16,380 bases of DNA, taken from positions 1 to 16,380 of the forward strand of contig JAFMQT010000038.1 in NCBI GenBank assembly GCA_017354515.1, written 5' to 3'. The stretch comes from Nocardia sp. (lineage in GTDB: Bacteria > Actinomycetota > Actinomycetes > Mycobacteriales > Mycobacteriaceae). The notes under the pieces are model-generated. The model did not search any database. It saw only the letters and a program-made list of their open reading frames with translations, and was not told the DNA's origin. Below, piece by piece: positions 6,947 through 15,167 of the stretch. How positions within the stretch are numbered: position 1 is the stretch's first letter; each line of letters opens with the position of its first letter. The translations under genes and the position numbers were made by a program.

Positions 6947-7995
6947 TGTCCACGACCCTGATGCTCGACGTCGACACCGGCATCGACGACGCCCTGGCCC
7001 TGATGTCCGTACTCGCCGATCCGCGCGCCGACATCGCCGCGATCGCGTCCACCGCGGGCAATGTTCCGGCCGCGCGGGTTGCGGCCAACAACCTTGCCCT
7101 GCTGGATCTTTGCCAGGCTCCCGATATCGAGGTGGCGCTGGGTGCGCAGCAGCCACTGGCCACCCCGCTGCGCACCACCGAGGACACCCACGGACCGCAG
7201 GGCATCGGTTATGCCGAGTTGCTACCGTCGGCGCGGGTGCTGTCCGAGCGCACGGCGGCCCAGCTGTGGGTCGACACCGTGCGGACCCGGCCCGGCGAGG
7301 TGGTGGGTCTGGCCACCGGCCCCCTCACCAATCTGGCCCTGGCCCTGAGGTTGGAACCTCAACTCCCGCACCTGCTTCGGCGACTGGTGATCATGGGTGG
7401 CGCCTTCAACCATCCGGGTAACACCACCCCGACCAACGAGTGGAATGTGCACGTCGATCCCGAGGCCGCCAAGGAGGTCTTCGACGCGTTCTCCCTCGTC
7501 CCCGCCGACCGCCGTCCGATCGTCTGCGCACTGGACATCACCGAGACGATCGAGATGAACCCGGATCATCTGCGGCGCATCGCCGAACGCGCGAACTGCG
7601 CCGGACTGACGATCCCGGCACCCGGCGACCGCCCCGGGATCCGCTGCGAGGCGGCCAATCCCATGGTGCGGTTCCTGTTCGACGCGGTCCGGTTCTATTT
7701 CGAATTCCACGACCGGTTCGGACTGGGGTATATCGCCCATATGCACGATCCGTTCGCGGCGGCCGTCGCCCTCGACTCCGCGATCGCCGAACTACGCCCG
7801 GCCACAGTCGATGTCGAGTTGACCGGCACCCTCACCCGGGCACAGACGGTGGCGGACTGGGCGGGGATGTGGGGACGCGAACCCAATGCCGATATCGCGG
7901 TCCGCACCGATCCCGGCGCCTTCTTCGATCAGTTGATCGCCCGGCTCGGCGATTTCGCGGTGCACTGCTATCCGGCGCCGCAGGAGGTCCGATGA
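6946..7995 (+). CDS. Nucleoside hydrolase (inosine-uridine preferring family)
   Basis: A 349-residue enzyme that cleaves the N-glycosidic bond of (deoxy)ribonucleosides to free base and ribose. The calcium/ribose-binding motif DVDTGIDDA is at 8-16 (Asp8, Asp10, Asp14, Asp15). Asn39 lies in STAGN, His82 in THGPQG, Asn164-Glu165-Trp-Asn167 form the NEWN motif, and His267-Asp268 (HMHDPF) complete the active site; all key family residues are present. Slightly longer than the usual ~310-330 residues. The GTG start at 6946 fits the -10 seven bases earlier; the next in-frame ATG is at codon 6. Its stop overlaps the next gene's ATG (ATGA, 7992-7995), so the two are translationally coupled. Base specificity cannot be read from sequence. 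Confidence 0.95.
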   Translation: MSTTLMLDVDTGIDDALALMSVLADPRADIAAIASTAGNVPAARVAANNLALLDLCQAPDIEVALGAQQPLATPLRTTEDTHGPQGIGYAELLPSARVLSERTAAQLWVDTVRTRPGEVVGLATGPLTNLALALRLEPQLPHLLRRLVIMGGAFNHPGNTTPTNEWNVHVDPEAAKEVFDAFSLVPADRRPIVCALDITETIEMNPDHLRRIAERANCAGLTIPAPGDRPGIRCEAANPMVRFLFDAVRFYFEFHDRFGLGYIAHMHDPFAAAVALDSAIAELRPATVDVELTGTLTRAQTVADWAGMWGREPNADIAVRTDPGAFFDQLIARLGDFAVHCYPAPQEVR

Positions 7996-8876
7996 TCGGC
8001 GACCGGGAGGCGGACGCGGTCATCGGCTTCCGTCACGAGCTCGGCCTGTCCGGAATCATCGACGTCCACACGCATTTCATGCCCGAACGCGTCATGCGGA
8101 AGGTGTGGGAGTATTTCGATTCCGCCGGCCCGCTGATCGGGCGCCGCTGGCCGATCGCATACCGCGTGGACCAGCACGCGCGGCTGGCGACACTGCGCGA
8201 GTTCGGAGTTCGCGCCTTCACCTCGCTGGCGTACCCGCACAAACCGGAAATGGCGTCCTGGCTCAACGACTGGACCGCTGATTTCGCCGCGCGCACCCCC
8301 GACTGTCTGCACACCGCCACCTTCTATCCCGAACCCGATGCGACACGGTATGTCCGCACCGCGATCGACTCCGGCGCCCGAATCTTCAAGTCCCACATTC
8401 AGGTCGGCGACTACGATCCGCTCGACCGGCAACTGTCCGAGGTCTGGGACATGCTGTCGCAGGCGCGGATTCCGGTTCTGATCCACTGCGGGTCCGGCCC
8501 CGCCCCTGGCCGGTTCACCGGGCCGGGACCGATCGAGCACCTGCTGCGCCGCTTTCCGCGGCTACGGTTGATCGTCGCACATATGGGGATGCCGGAATAT
8601 CGCGAATTCCTCGATATCGCACAGCGATACGATCAGGTGTACCTCGACACCACGATGGCGTTCACCGACTTCATCGAGGCCAAAGACCCGTTCCCGTGCG
8701 ATGAGCGTGCCCGGTTGGCCGAGGTGGGTGAGCGCATTCTGTTCGGCAGCGACTTCCCCAACATCCCGTACCCCTACTCCCACGCTCTGCACGGTCTGCG
8801 CCGGCTGGAGCTGGGCGATGGGTGGTTGCGCGCGGTGTGTCACGACAATGCGGCCCGGTTGTTCGAGCTGAGCTGA
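7992..8876 (+). CDS. Amidohydrolase-2 family metal-dependent hydrolase
   Basis: A 294-residue TIM-barrel protein of the amidohydrolase superfamily (PF04909 type), whose members hydrolyse C-N or C-O bonds or decarboxylate aromatic acids around one metal ion. Visible ligands in order: His26-x-His28 (DVHTHF), Lys133 and His135 (IFKSHIQVG), His165 (LIHCGSG), His197 (VAHMG) and Asp254 (LFGSDFPN). The ATG at 7992 overlaps the nucleoside hydrolase stop, with a strong AGGAGG four to five bases upstream, making the two a coupled operon. I infer that it acts on the base released by the hydrolase or on a related heterocycle, but family members are too diverse to name a substrate. Convergent with meaB, 17 bases between stops. 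Confidence 0.92.
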   Translation: MIGDREADAVIGFRHELGLSGIIDVHTHFMPERVMRKVWEYFDSAGPLIGRRWPIAYRVDQHARLATLREFGVRAFTSLAYPHKPEMASWLNDWTADFAARTPDCLHTATFYPEPDATRYVRTAIDSGARIFKSHIQVGDYDPLDRQLSEVWDMLSQARIPVLIHCGSGPAPGRFTGPGPIEHLLRRFPRLRLIVAHMGMPEYREFLDIAQRYDQVYLDTTMAFTDFIEAKDPFPCDERARLAEVGERILFGSDFPNIPYPYSHALHGLRRLELGDGWLRAVCHDNAARLFELS

Positions 8877-8893
8877 ACCGGGCCGGACACCGG

Positions 8894-10009
8894 TCATCCC
8901 TGGTCGAAAGCTCGCAGCAATTCCTCGGCGGCCAGCGCCGGTGTCAGCGATCCGTCCCGGATCCGCCGTTCCACCTGCCCGCGGATCGCCTCGACCGCGG
9001 GGCTGTCGGCCAGGCGCCGCAGCAGATTGTCGTGCACCATCGTCCAGGTCCAGTCCACCTGCTGGCGGCGGCGCTTCTCGGCGAACTCCCCCGCCTCGGT
9101 GAGCACCCGGCGATGTTCGAGCACGGTATCCCAGAAAGTGTCGAGCCCGGTGCCGTTCAGGCCGCTCATGGTGAGAACCGGTGGGCGCCACAGGGAATCG
9201 CGGGGATGAATGAGCCGCATCGCGCCCTGCAGTTCCCGGGCCGCGGTGCGGGCCTCGAGCTCGTGGCGGCCGTCGGCCTTGTTGACCGCGACCAGATCCG
9301 CGAGCTCGAGCACCCCCTTCTTGATGCCCTGCAGCTGATCGCCGGTGCGGGCCAGAGTCAGGAAGCAGAACACGTCGACCATATTGGCGACGGTCACCTC
9401 CGACTGCCCCACACCGACCGTCTCGACCAGGATCACATCGTATCCGGCGGCCTCGAGCAGGGCGATGGTCTCGCGAGTCGCCTTGGCCACCCCGCCCAGG
9501 GTTCCGGCGGTCGGCGACGGCCGGATGAACGCCTCCGCCTGCACCGACAGCCGCGCCATCCGGGTCTTGTCCCCGAGGATCGAACCGCCCGTGCGGGTCG
9601 AGGACGGGTCGACCGCGAGCACCGCGACCCGATGTCCTTGCCCGATCAGATACATCCCCAGCGCGTCGATGAAGGTCGACTTGCCCACCCCGGGAACGCC
9701 GGTGATGCCGACCCGGTTCGATTCCGCGGCACCGGAACCGGCCAGCTCCAGCAGCAGTTTCTGCGCCGCCTCGCGATGGTCGGCGCGGGTGGACTCCACG
9801 AGCGTGATCGCGCGGGCCAGGGACGCGCGCTTATTCGCACGCACCCCCTCGGCCAATTCGGCCACATCGACCGCGGGGCGAGTGGCCCCGCCCCCGTTCC
9901 CGGACGCCGGTCCGGCCACGCGCACCGCCGGCGGCAGTCCGCGTTCGGTGGACAGCGCCTGGGTGCCGGGAAGCCCCGCTGCCGCCCGGCCCGGATCGAC
10001 GGGACTCAT
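8894..10009 (-). CDS. meaB: Methylmalonyl-CoA mutase-associated GTPase MeaB
   Basis: A 371-residue G3E-type P-loop GTPase that gates adenosylcobalamin delivery to methylmalonyl-CoA mutase and protects the enzyme from inactivation. Walker A GVPGVGKST is at 104-112, the switch-like DPSSTRTGGSILGDKTRM at 134-151, ETVGVGQSE at 196-204 and the guanine-specificity NKAD at 243-246. The C-terminal dimerization region with VDWTW is present. The first ~45 residues form a proline/glycine-rich extension absent, as far as I remember, from the 334-residue mycobacterial homologue. The ATG at 10007-10009 overlaps the mutB stop as ATGA; only a weak GGGG ribosome site precedes it, suggesting coupling to mutB translation. 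Last gene of the mutA-mutB-meaB operon. Confidence 0.95.
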   Translation of the reverse strand: MSPVDPGRAAAGLPGTQALSTERGLPPAVRVAGPASGNGGGATRPAVDVAELAEGVRANKRASLARAITLVESTRADHREAAQKLLLELAGSGAAESNRVGITGVPGVGKSTFIDALGMYLIGQGHRVAVLAVDPSSTRTGGSILGDKTRMARLSVQAEAFIRPSPTAGTLGGVAKATRETIALLEAAGYDVILVETVGVGQSEVTVANMVDVFCFLTLARTGDQLQGIKKGVLELADLVAVNKADGRHELEARTAARELQGAMRLIHPRDSLWRPPVLTMSGLNGTGLDTFWDTVLEHRRVLTEAGEFAEKRRRQQVDWTWTMVHDNLLRRLADSPAVEAIRGQVERRIRDGSLTPALAAEELLRAFDQG

Positions 10010-12267
10010 TCGGCCCCGGTTCGGCCGCCGCTCTCGTGCCCGAGCCGGTCGGCCAGCTTCTCCAGCAGGCCGATCGCGGCCTCGGCGATCACGGTTCCGG
10101 GCGGGAAGATCGCCGCGGCGCCGGCCTCGTACAGCTCGTCGAAGTCGCCGGGCGGGATCACGCCGCCGACGATGACCATGATGTCGGGGCGCCCGACATC
10201 GGCCAGTGCCTGCCGCAGCGCCGGCACCAGTGTGAGGTGACCGGCCGCCAGCGAGGACACGCCGACAATGTGCACATCGTTGTCGGCGGCCTGGCGCGCC
10301 ACCTCTTCCGGGGTCTGGAACAGCGGACCCACATCGACGTCCATGCCCAGATCGGCGAACGCCGTGGCGATCACCTTCTGGCCGCGGTCGTGGCCGTCCT
10401 GGCCCATCTTCGCGACCAGGATGCGGGGGCGGCGGCCCTCGGCCTCGGCGAACCGCACGACCATTTCGATGGCCCTGCTGATATTGGTCACCTTGCCGGC
10501 CTCCTCCCGGTATACGCCCGACAGTGTGCGGATCTCGGCCTGGTGGCGGCCGTACACCTGCTCGAGTGCGTCGGAGATCTCGCCGACGGTGGCTTTGGCG
10601 CGCGCGGCGTCGATCGCCGCCGCGAGCAGGTTGTCGGCCATACCACCCTCGGAAGAGGCGGCGGCCCTGGACAATTCGGCCAGCGCGCGTTCGACCTCGC
10701 CGCTGTCGCGTTCGGCACGTAGCCGCCGCAGCTTCTCGTTCTGCTCGGCGCGCACCCGCGAATTCTCGACCTTGAGGACCTCGATCTCCTGATCCTCTTG
10801 CACCTGGTACTTGTTCACGCCGATCACCGGCTGCGCGCCGGTGTCGATGCGGGCCTGGGTGCGCGCGGCGGCCTCCTCGATGCGCAGCTTCGGAATGCCC
10901 TCCGAAATCGCCTGCGCCATCCCGCCGTGCGCCTCGACCTCGGCGATATGCGCCCGGGCGCGGTCGGCCAGCTGGTGGGTCAGCCATTCGACGTAGTACG
11001 AACCGCCCCACGGATCGATCGGCCGGGTGGTGCCCGACTCCTGCTGCAGCAGCAGCTGGGTGTTGCGGGCGATACGTGCGGAGAAGTCCGTGGGCAGCGC
11101 CAGCGCCTCGTCGAGAGCGTTGGTGTGCAGCGACTGGGTGTGGCCCTGGGTAGCGGCCATCGCCTCGACACAGGTGCGCGCGACATTGTTGAATACGTCC
11201 TGCGCGGTCAGCGACCAGCCCGAGGTCTGCGAATGGGTGCGCAGCGACAGCGACTTCTGGCTCTTGGGCTCGAATTTCGAGACCAGCTCGTGCCACAGCA
11301 GCCGGCCCGCCCGCAGCTTGGCGACCTCCATGAAGAAGTTCATGCCGATAGCCCAGAAGAACGACAGCCGCGGCGCGAACTGATCGACCTCCATGCCGGC
11401 GTCCAGGCCGGCGCGAATGTATTCGACACCGTCGGCCAGGGTGTAGGCCAGCTCCAGATCGGCGGTGGCGCCGGCTTCCTGGATGTGGTAGCCCGAGATG
11501 GAGATCGAGTTGAACTTCGGCATCTTCGCGGAGGTGTAGGCGAAGATGTCGGAGATGATCCGCATCGAAGGCTTGGGCGGATAGATGTAGGTGTTGCGGA
11601 CCATGAACTCCTTCAGAATGTCGTTCTGAATGGTTCCGGCCAGCTGTTCGGGCTTGACGCCCTGTTCCTCGGCGGCAACGACGTACAGTGCCAGGATCGG
11701 CAGCACCGCGCCGTTCATCGTCATCGATACCGAAACCTGGTCCAGCGGAATCTGATCGAACAGCTCGCGCATATCCAGGATCGAGTCGATGGCGACGCCG
11801 GCCATGCCGACATCGCCGGTCACGCGTGGGTGATCGGAATCGTAGCCGCGGTGGGTGGCCAGGTCGAACGCCACCGACAGACCCTTCTGCCCGGCCTGCA
11901 GATTGCGGCGGTAGAAGGCATTCGAATCAGCGGCGGTGGAAAAGCCGGCGTACTGGCGGATGGTCCACGGCTGATTGACATACATCGTCGGATACGGGCC
12001 GCGCACGAACGGCGGCACACCGGGCACGCTGTCGAGCGGATAGCCTTCGGCGGCAACGGCGTCGCGGTCGGCCTTGGTGAAGACCGGGGCGACATCGATG
12101 CCCTCCGGGGTCGACCACACCAGTTGTTCCGGGGTGTAACCGTGGGCGGCCGCGGATTCGGCGACGAACGCGGCGACCTTGTCACTGTCGTTGGCGGCCT
12201 GGGCCGGTGTGCTCAGCGGCACCTCGGCGAAGCTGCCGATCACATGTTTCACATCTGGCGTGGTCAT
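10006..12267 (-). CDS. mutB: Methylmalonyl-CoA mutase large (catalytic) subunit
   Basis: A 753-residue adenosylcobalamin enzyme converting (R)-methylmalonyl-CoA to succinyl-CoA and back. The N-terminal barrel binds substrate: Tyr106 (WTIRQYAG) and Arg224 (FMVRNTYIYPP) match Tyr89 and Arg207 of the Propionibacterium enzyme, the pair that separates methylmalonyl-CoA mutase from isobutyryl-CoA mutase, and His261 (SGYHIQEAG) matches His244. The C-terminal cobalamin domain carries DGHDRG at 624-629 with the cobalt ligand His626, then SSL and GGV. The ATG at 12265-12267 overlaps the mutA stop by one base (TAATG) with GGGAG upstream, giving the 1:1 coupling expected for a heterodimer. Full length; no defects seen. 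Confidence 0.98.
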   Translation of the reverse strand: MTTPDVKHVIGSFAEVPLSTPAQAANDSDKVAAFVAESAAAHGYTPEQLVWSTPEGIDVAPVFTKADRDAVAAEGYPLDSVPGVPPFVRGPYPTMYVNQPWTIRQYAGFSTAADSNAFYRRNLQAGQKGLSVAFDLATHRGYDSDHPRVTGDVGMAGVAIDSILDMRELFDQIPLDQVSVSMTMNGAVLPILALYVVAAEEQGVKPEQLAGTIQNDILKEFMVRNTYIYPPKPSMRIISDIFAYTSAKMPKFNSISISGYHIQEAGATADLELAYTLADGVEYIRAGLDAGMEVDQFAPRLSFFWAIGMNFFMEVAKLRAGRLLWHELVSKFEPKSQKSLSLRTHSQTSGWSLTAQDVFNNVARTCVEAMAATQGHTQSLHTNALDEALALPTDFSARIARNTQLLLQQESGTTRPIDPWGGSYYVEWLTHQLADRARAHIAEVEAHGGMAQAISEGIPKLRIEEAAARTQARIDTGAQPVIGVNKYQVQEDQEIEVLKVENSRVRAEQNEKLRRLRAERDSGEVERALAELSRAAASSEGGMADNLLAAAIDAARAKATVGEISDALEQVYGRHQAEIRTLSGVYREEAGKVTNISRAIEMVVRFAEAEGRRPRILVAKMGQDGHDRGQKVIATAFADLGMDVDVGPLFQTPEEVARQAADNDVHIVGVSSLAAGHLTLVPALRQALADVGRPDIMVIVGGVIPPGDFDELYEAGAAAIFPPGTVIAEAAIGLLEKLADRLGHESGGRTGAE

Positions 12268-14126
12268 TACGCTCCCAGCTTCTCGAGCAGTCCCGACAGC
12301 GTCGCAGCCGCGTCCATTCGGGCAGTGAGGAATCCGTCCGGCCGGCTCGCCCCGGTGGCCGCCGATACCGCTTTCTCCGGTCCCGCCAGCAGTACCGTTC
12401 GCACGCCCGCTGCGCGCAACCGCTCGACCGCGGCCGCCGCCTCGTCGCCGTATCGGGTGTCGGTGCCGCACAGCACCGCCATGGTGGTCTCGGATTCGGT
12501 TGCGGCCGCGGCGATTCCGGCGGCGTCCAGGGGCCCCGGGTTGACGGTTTCGATACCGCCGGAGGCCAGGACGTTGGCACTGAAGGTGACCCGCACGTTG
12601 TGTTCGGCCACCGGGCCCAACGGCACCAGCAGGGCGCGCGGCCGGTGCCCGTGTGCGGACAGGTAGGCGTCCGAGCGGTCGCGCAGCGCCTCGAAAACGG
12701 CACCGTAGCGCCGTACCGGATCGCCGGCCCGGGCCGCCTCCGACAGCGGCTCCTCGGCGAGATTCGGGAATTCGTTCACGCCGGTGACCGCGGTGCGGCG
12801 ATGGGCGATATCGGCCTCCCGGCGCGCGGCGGTCTCGGCGATGGCGTCGGCGAGCGCACCCGATTCCGCGGCGGCGCGGTAGCCGCCGGCGCGCTCGATC
12901 TCCTGCATGAACGCCCATGCGGCCTTGGCCAGCTCGTCGGTCAGGCTCTCCACGTGCCAGGAGCCGGCACCCGGATCCTGGACATGACCCAGATGCGACT
13001 CCTCGAGCAGCAGCAATTGGGTATTACGGGCCATCCGCTCGGAAAAGGCCCGGGACACACCGAGTTCCCCGGCCGGCAGGGCGGCGTCGAACGGCAGCAC
13101 CGTGACCAGGTCCGCGCCGCCGACTCCGGCGCCGAACGCGGCGAGGGTGGTGCGCAGCATATTCACCCAGGGATCGCGGCGGCTGATCATGACCTCGGAG
13201 GTGACCGCGTGCTGCGGGGCGTTGCCGGCCTCGGGTGCGGCGCATTCGTGCGCCACCCGCGACCACACCCGCCGGGCGGCACGGAATTTCGCGATGGTCT
13301 CGAACTGGTCGTCGGTGGCCGCGAACCGGAAGCTCAGCTGCCGCAGGGCGGTGTCGACGTCGAGTCCGGATTCGGTCAGCACGCGCAGATATTCCAGACC
13401 GGCCGCCACCGAGGCGCCGATCTCCTGGGCGTCGGACGCGCCGGCGTTGTGAAAGTCGGTGCCGGACACCGTGATCGCGCGCACCGATTCCGCGCGAGTG
13501 GCCGCAGTGCGGGCCAACGCCACCGCGCCGTCCAGGTCGATATCCTCGCGACCGGCGAACGAGCTGGTCAGCGGTTCGGCGCCGAGGAATATCCGGATGG
13601 CGGCCCGATCCTGCGCCTGATACCCGTCCAGGACCTTCAGCAATACCTCGGCGGCCGCGGCGGTATCGGATCCGGCCCGCACACTCAGCGGCGCGAGATC
13701 GAAGAGCACACCTTTCACCGCGGCGGGAAGGTCGGCGACCGGCACACCGCCGCCACCGACGGTCAGCCAGATCGCGCTGACACCGTTGTCGAGGCCGGCG
13801 AGGATGTCCTCGTTGACCCGTCCGGCATCCGCGCCGCCGAACGGCGCGCTGACAAACCAACCGCGGGTGACATCACGGGTGCCGTCATTGCCTCGGATAT
13901 ACGGGTAGCTGCCGGGAAGTGCCGGTTCGGGTAGTTCGTCACGCCGGGTATACAGCGGGGCGACGCTGACACCGTCGTAGTTCGTGACCGCCAGGTGGCG
14001 TTCGGGCTCGTCACCGAACTCCGACGCGTCGACCTTGCGCGATTTGGCCAGAACCCCGGCCACCCCTTTACGCCATGTGGCATATCCGGGGACGGTGTCC
14101 GCTCCCGGGTCCGAGCCGATCGGCAT
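12267..14126 (-). CDS. mutA: Methylmalonyl-CoA mutase small (structural) subunit
   Basis: A 619-residue subunit that pairs with MutB. It keeps the mutase barrel fold (DPWVNMLRTTLAAFGAGVGGAD, RNTQLLLLEESH, DPGAGSWHVESLTDELA) and a C-terminal cobalamin-like domain in which the B12-binding DxHxxG is replaced (LGPVAEHN), as is normal for the non-catalytic partner. Length matches the mycobacterial subunit (about 615). Start: ATG at 14124-14126, with GAGG about ten bases upstream. First gene of the mutA-mutB-meaB unit, and divergent from the VTT-type membrane protein gene. Any regulator would act in the 339 bases upstream, where an inverted repeat surrounds a possible -10 at 14251-14256. Confidence 0.97.
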   Translation of the reverse strand: MPIGSDPGADTVPGYATWRKGVAGVLAKSRKVDASEFGDEPERHLAVTNYDGVSVAPLYTRRDELPEPALPGSYPYIRGNDGTRDVTRGWFVSAPFGGADAGRVNEDILAGLDNGVSAIWLTVGGGGVPVADLPAAVKGVLFDLAPLSVRAGSDTAAAAEVLLKVLDGYQAQDRAAIRIFLGAEPLTSSFAGREDIDLDGAVALARTAATRAESVRAITVSGTDFHNAGASDAQEIGASVAAGLEYLRVLTESGLDVDTALRQLSFRFAATDDQFETIAKFRAARRVWSRVAHECAAPEAGNAPQHAVTSEVMISRRDPWVNMLRTTLAAFGAGVGGADLVTVLPFDAALPAGELGVSRAFSERMARNTQLLLLEESHLGHVQDPGAGSWHVESLTDELAKAAWAFMQEIERAGGYRAAAESGALADAIAETAARREADIAHRRTAVTGVNEFPNLAEEPLSEAARAGDPVRRYGAVFEALRDRSDAYLSAHGHRPRALLVPLGPVAEHNVRVTFSANVLASGGIETVNPGPLDAAGIAAAATESETTMAVLCGTDTRYGDEAAAAVERLRAAGVRTVLLAGPEKAVSAATGASRPDGFLTARMDAAATLSGLLEKLGA

Positions 14127-14465
14127 CGCTGCACTACCTCTTCCATTCGACTGGTATTACTTCACCTGTACCGGAAATCCGGGCCCGGCCCAACCCTTCG
14201 CACCACCTTCACAACCGCTTGTGTGGACGCTTCGCAATACCTACCGGAGCGTTATACCCACAGGTAGGTGACCAGTTCGGTTAACGGCCGTTCAGCACCG
14301 TCACCATGATGCCAGACGGGCGTTCGCACACTCTTCGCACGCCCCGTTCCCACTACCGCCGCCACCGGCGTGCGCCGATCCGGCCGTCCCGCCCCGAGGG
14401 TCCTGGGCCAGCACCGACGATCTCGACCCGGTAGCCTGGCGGCCGTGCGGAGCAGGGCGGTATCA
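14127..14465. promoter_or_regulatory. Divergent upstream region of mutA and the VTT membrane protein
   Basis: A 339-base non-coding stretch. An inverted repeat with seven-base arms (ACCTACC 14239-14245, GGTAGGT 14263-14269, 17-base gap) flanks a TATAAC hexamer on the minus strand (14256-14251) that could be the mutA -10, giving a leader of about 118 bases. On the plus strand TAGCCT at 14432-14437 could be the -10 for the membrane protein gene. I looked for the conserved boxes of a cobalamin riboswitch and saw none. Confidence 0.4.
14239..14269. repeat. Inverted repeat ACCTACC-N17-GGTAGGT
   Basis: Perfect seven-base arms with a 17-base centre containing the TATAAC candidate -10 of mutA. Spacing of the arms (24 bases centre to centre) would put both on a similar helical face. 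It could bind a dimeric regulator or form a hairpin if transcribed. Confidence 0.5.
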
Positions 14466-15167
14466 ATGGTTCGGCGACTTCGCAATCGGCGGGTACTTCT
14501 ACTCATCGCTCTCGCGGTGGCCCTGGTGGCGGTCGCGTTGCTGGCGCCGCATCCGGGACCACAACAGATCAGGGACTGGGCCCATTCGGTCGGGCCACTG
14601 TTCCCACTGGTGTTCTTCCTGGTCCATGCACTGGTCACGGTGGCGCCGTTTCCCCGCACCGTCTTCACCATCAGTGCCGGTCTGTTGTTCGGCCCGGTTC
14701 TGGGCATCTCCGTGGCGGTGGCCGCCACGACGGTCAGCGCGGTGCTGGCGCTGCTGCTGGTCCGGGCGCTGGATCATCATCAACTGGCCGACCGGCTCGC
14801 CCTCAACCATCCGGCGATGCGCGCGATCGATCGGCGGCTGGCCCGTCGCGGGTGGTTGGCCGTGGGATCGCTGCGGCTGATCGCACCGGTGCCGTTCTCG
14901 GTGGTCAACTACTGTGCCGGGCTGTCGTCGGTGGGGCTGGTCCCCTACCTGATCGCCACCTTCGTCGGCATCATCCCGGGAACCATCGGTGTGGTCGTCC
15001 TCGGGGACGCGCTGACCGGACGGACGGATCCGGGCCTGCTGGCACTGTCGGGAGCGTGTATCACGGTCGGCGTCATCGGCCTCATCGTCGACGCACGCTG
15101 GAGTGCCGATGAGGATCTGACGGAACCGAATGGCACCGCCGCGACCGAGGACGCCACCCGGCCCTGA
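14466..15167 (+). CDS. VTT/TVP38/TMEM64-family membrane protein
   Basis: A 233-residue integral membrane protein with hydrophobic segments at about residues 8-27, 43-63, 68-100, 160-182 and 190-209. Family signatures are APFPRTVFTISAGLLFGPVLG around 60-80 and RLIAPVPFSVVNYCAGL around 137-153, the conserved core of the SNARE-associated/VTT (DedA-like) group, whose members are thought to move lipids or ions across membranes. The tail after 210 is acidic and soluble. Start chosen at the ATG 14466 with AGGGCGG upstream; an in-frame GTG at 14445 lies seven bases after TAGCCT and could be a leaderless start. The mycobacterial Rv1491c, also next to mutA, belongs to this family as I recall, so the pairing with mutA seems conserved though functionally unexplained. 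Confidence 0.9.
   Translation: MVRRLRNRRVLLLIALAVALVAVALLAPHPGPQQIRDWAHSVGPLFPLVFFLVHALVTVAPFPRTVFTISAGLLFGPVLGISVAVAATTVSAVLALLLVRALDHHQLADRLALNHPAMRAIDRRLARRGWLAVGSLRLIAPVPFSVVNYCAGLSSVGLVPYLIATFVGIIPGTIGVVVLGDALTGRTDPGLLALSGACITVGVIGLIVDARWSADEDLTEPNGTAATEDATRP

Noticed and set aside
8894..11296. An 800-codon minus-strand frame that would extend meaB upstream
   Set aside because: The added residues are arginine/glycine-rich shadow of mutB; the ATGA overlap at 10006-10009 gives the start.
10006..12918. A 970-codon minus-strand frame that would extend mutB upstream
   Set aside because: The extra part lies over mutA in another frame; the TAATG junction at 12267 and homology fix the true mutB start.
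14127..14465. Cobalamin riboswitch before mutA
   Set aside because: No B12-box-like sequence or expected helix pattern seen; mutase genes of this type use B12 as cofactor but are not usually riboswitch-controlled.
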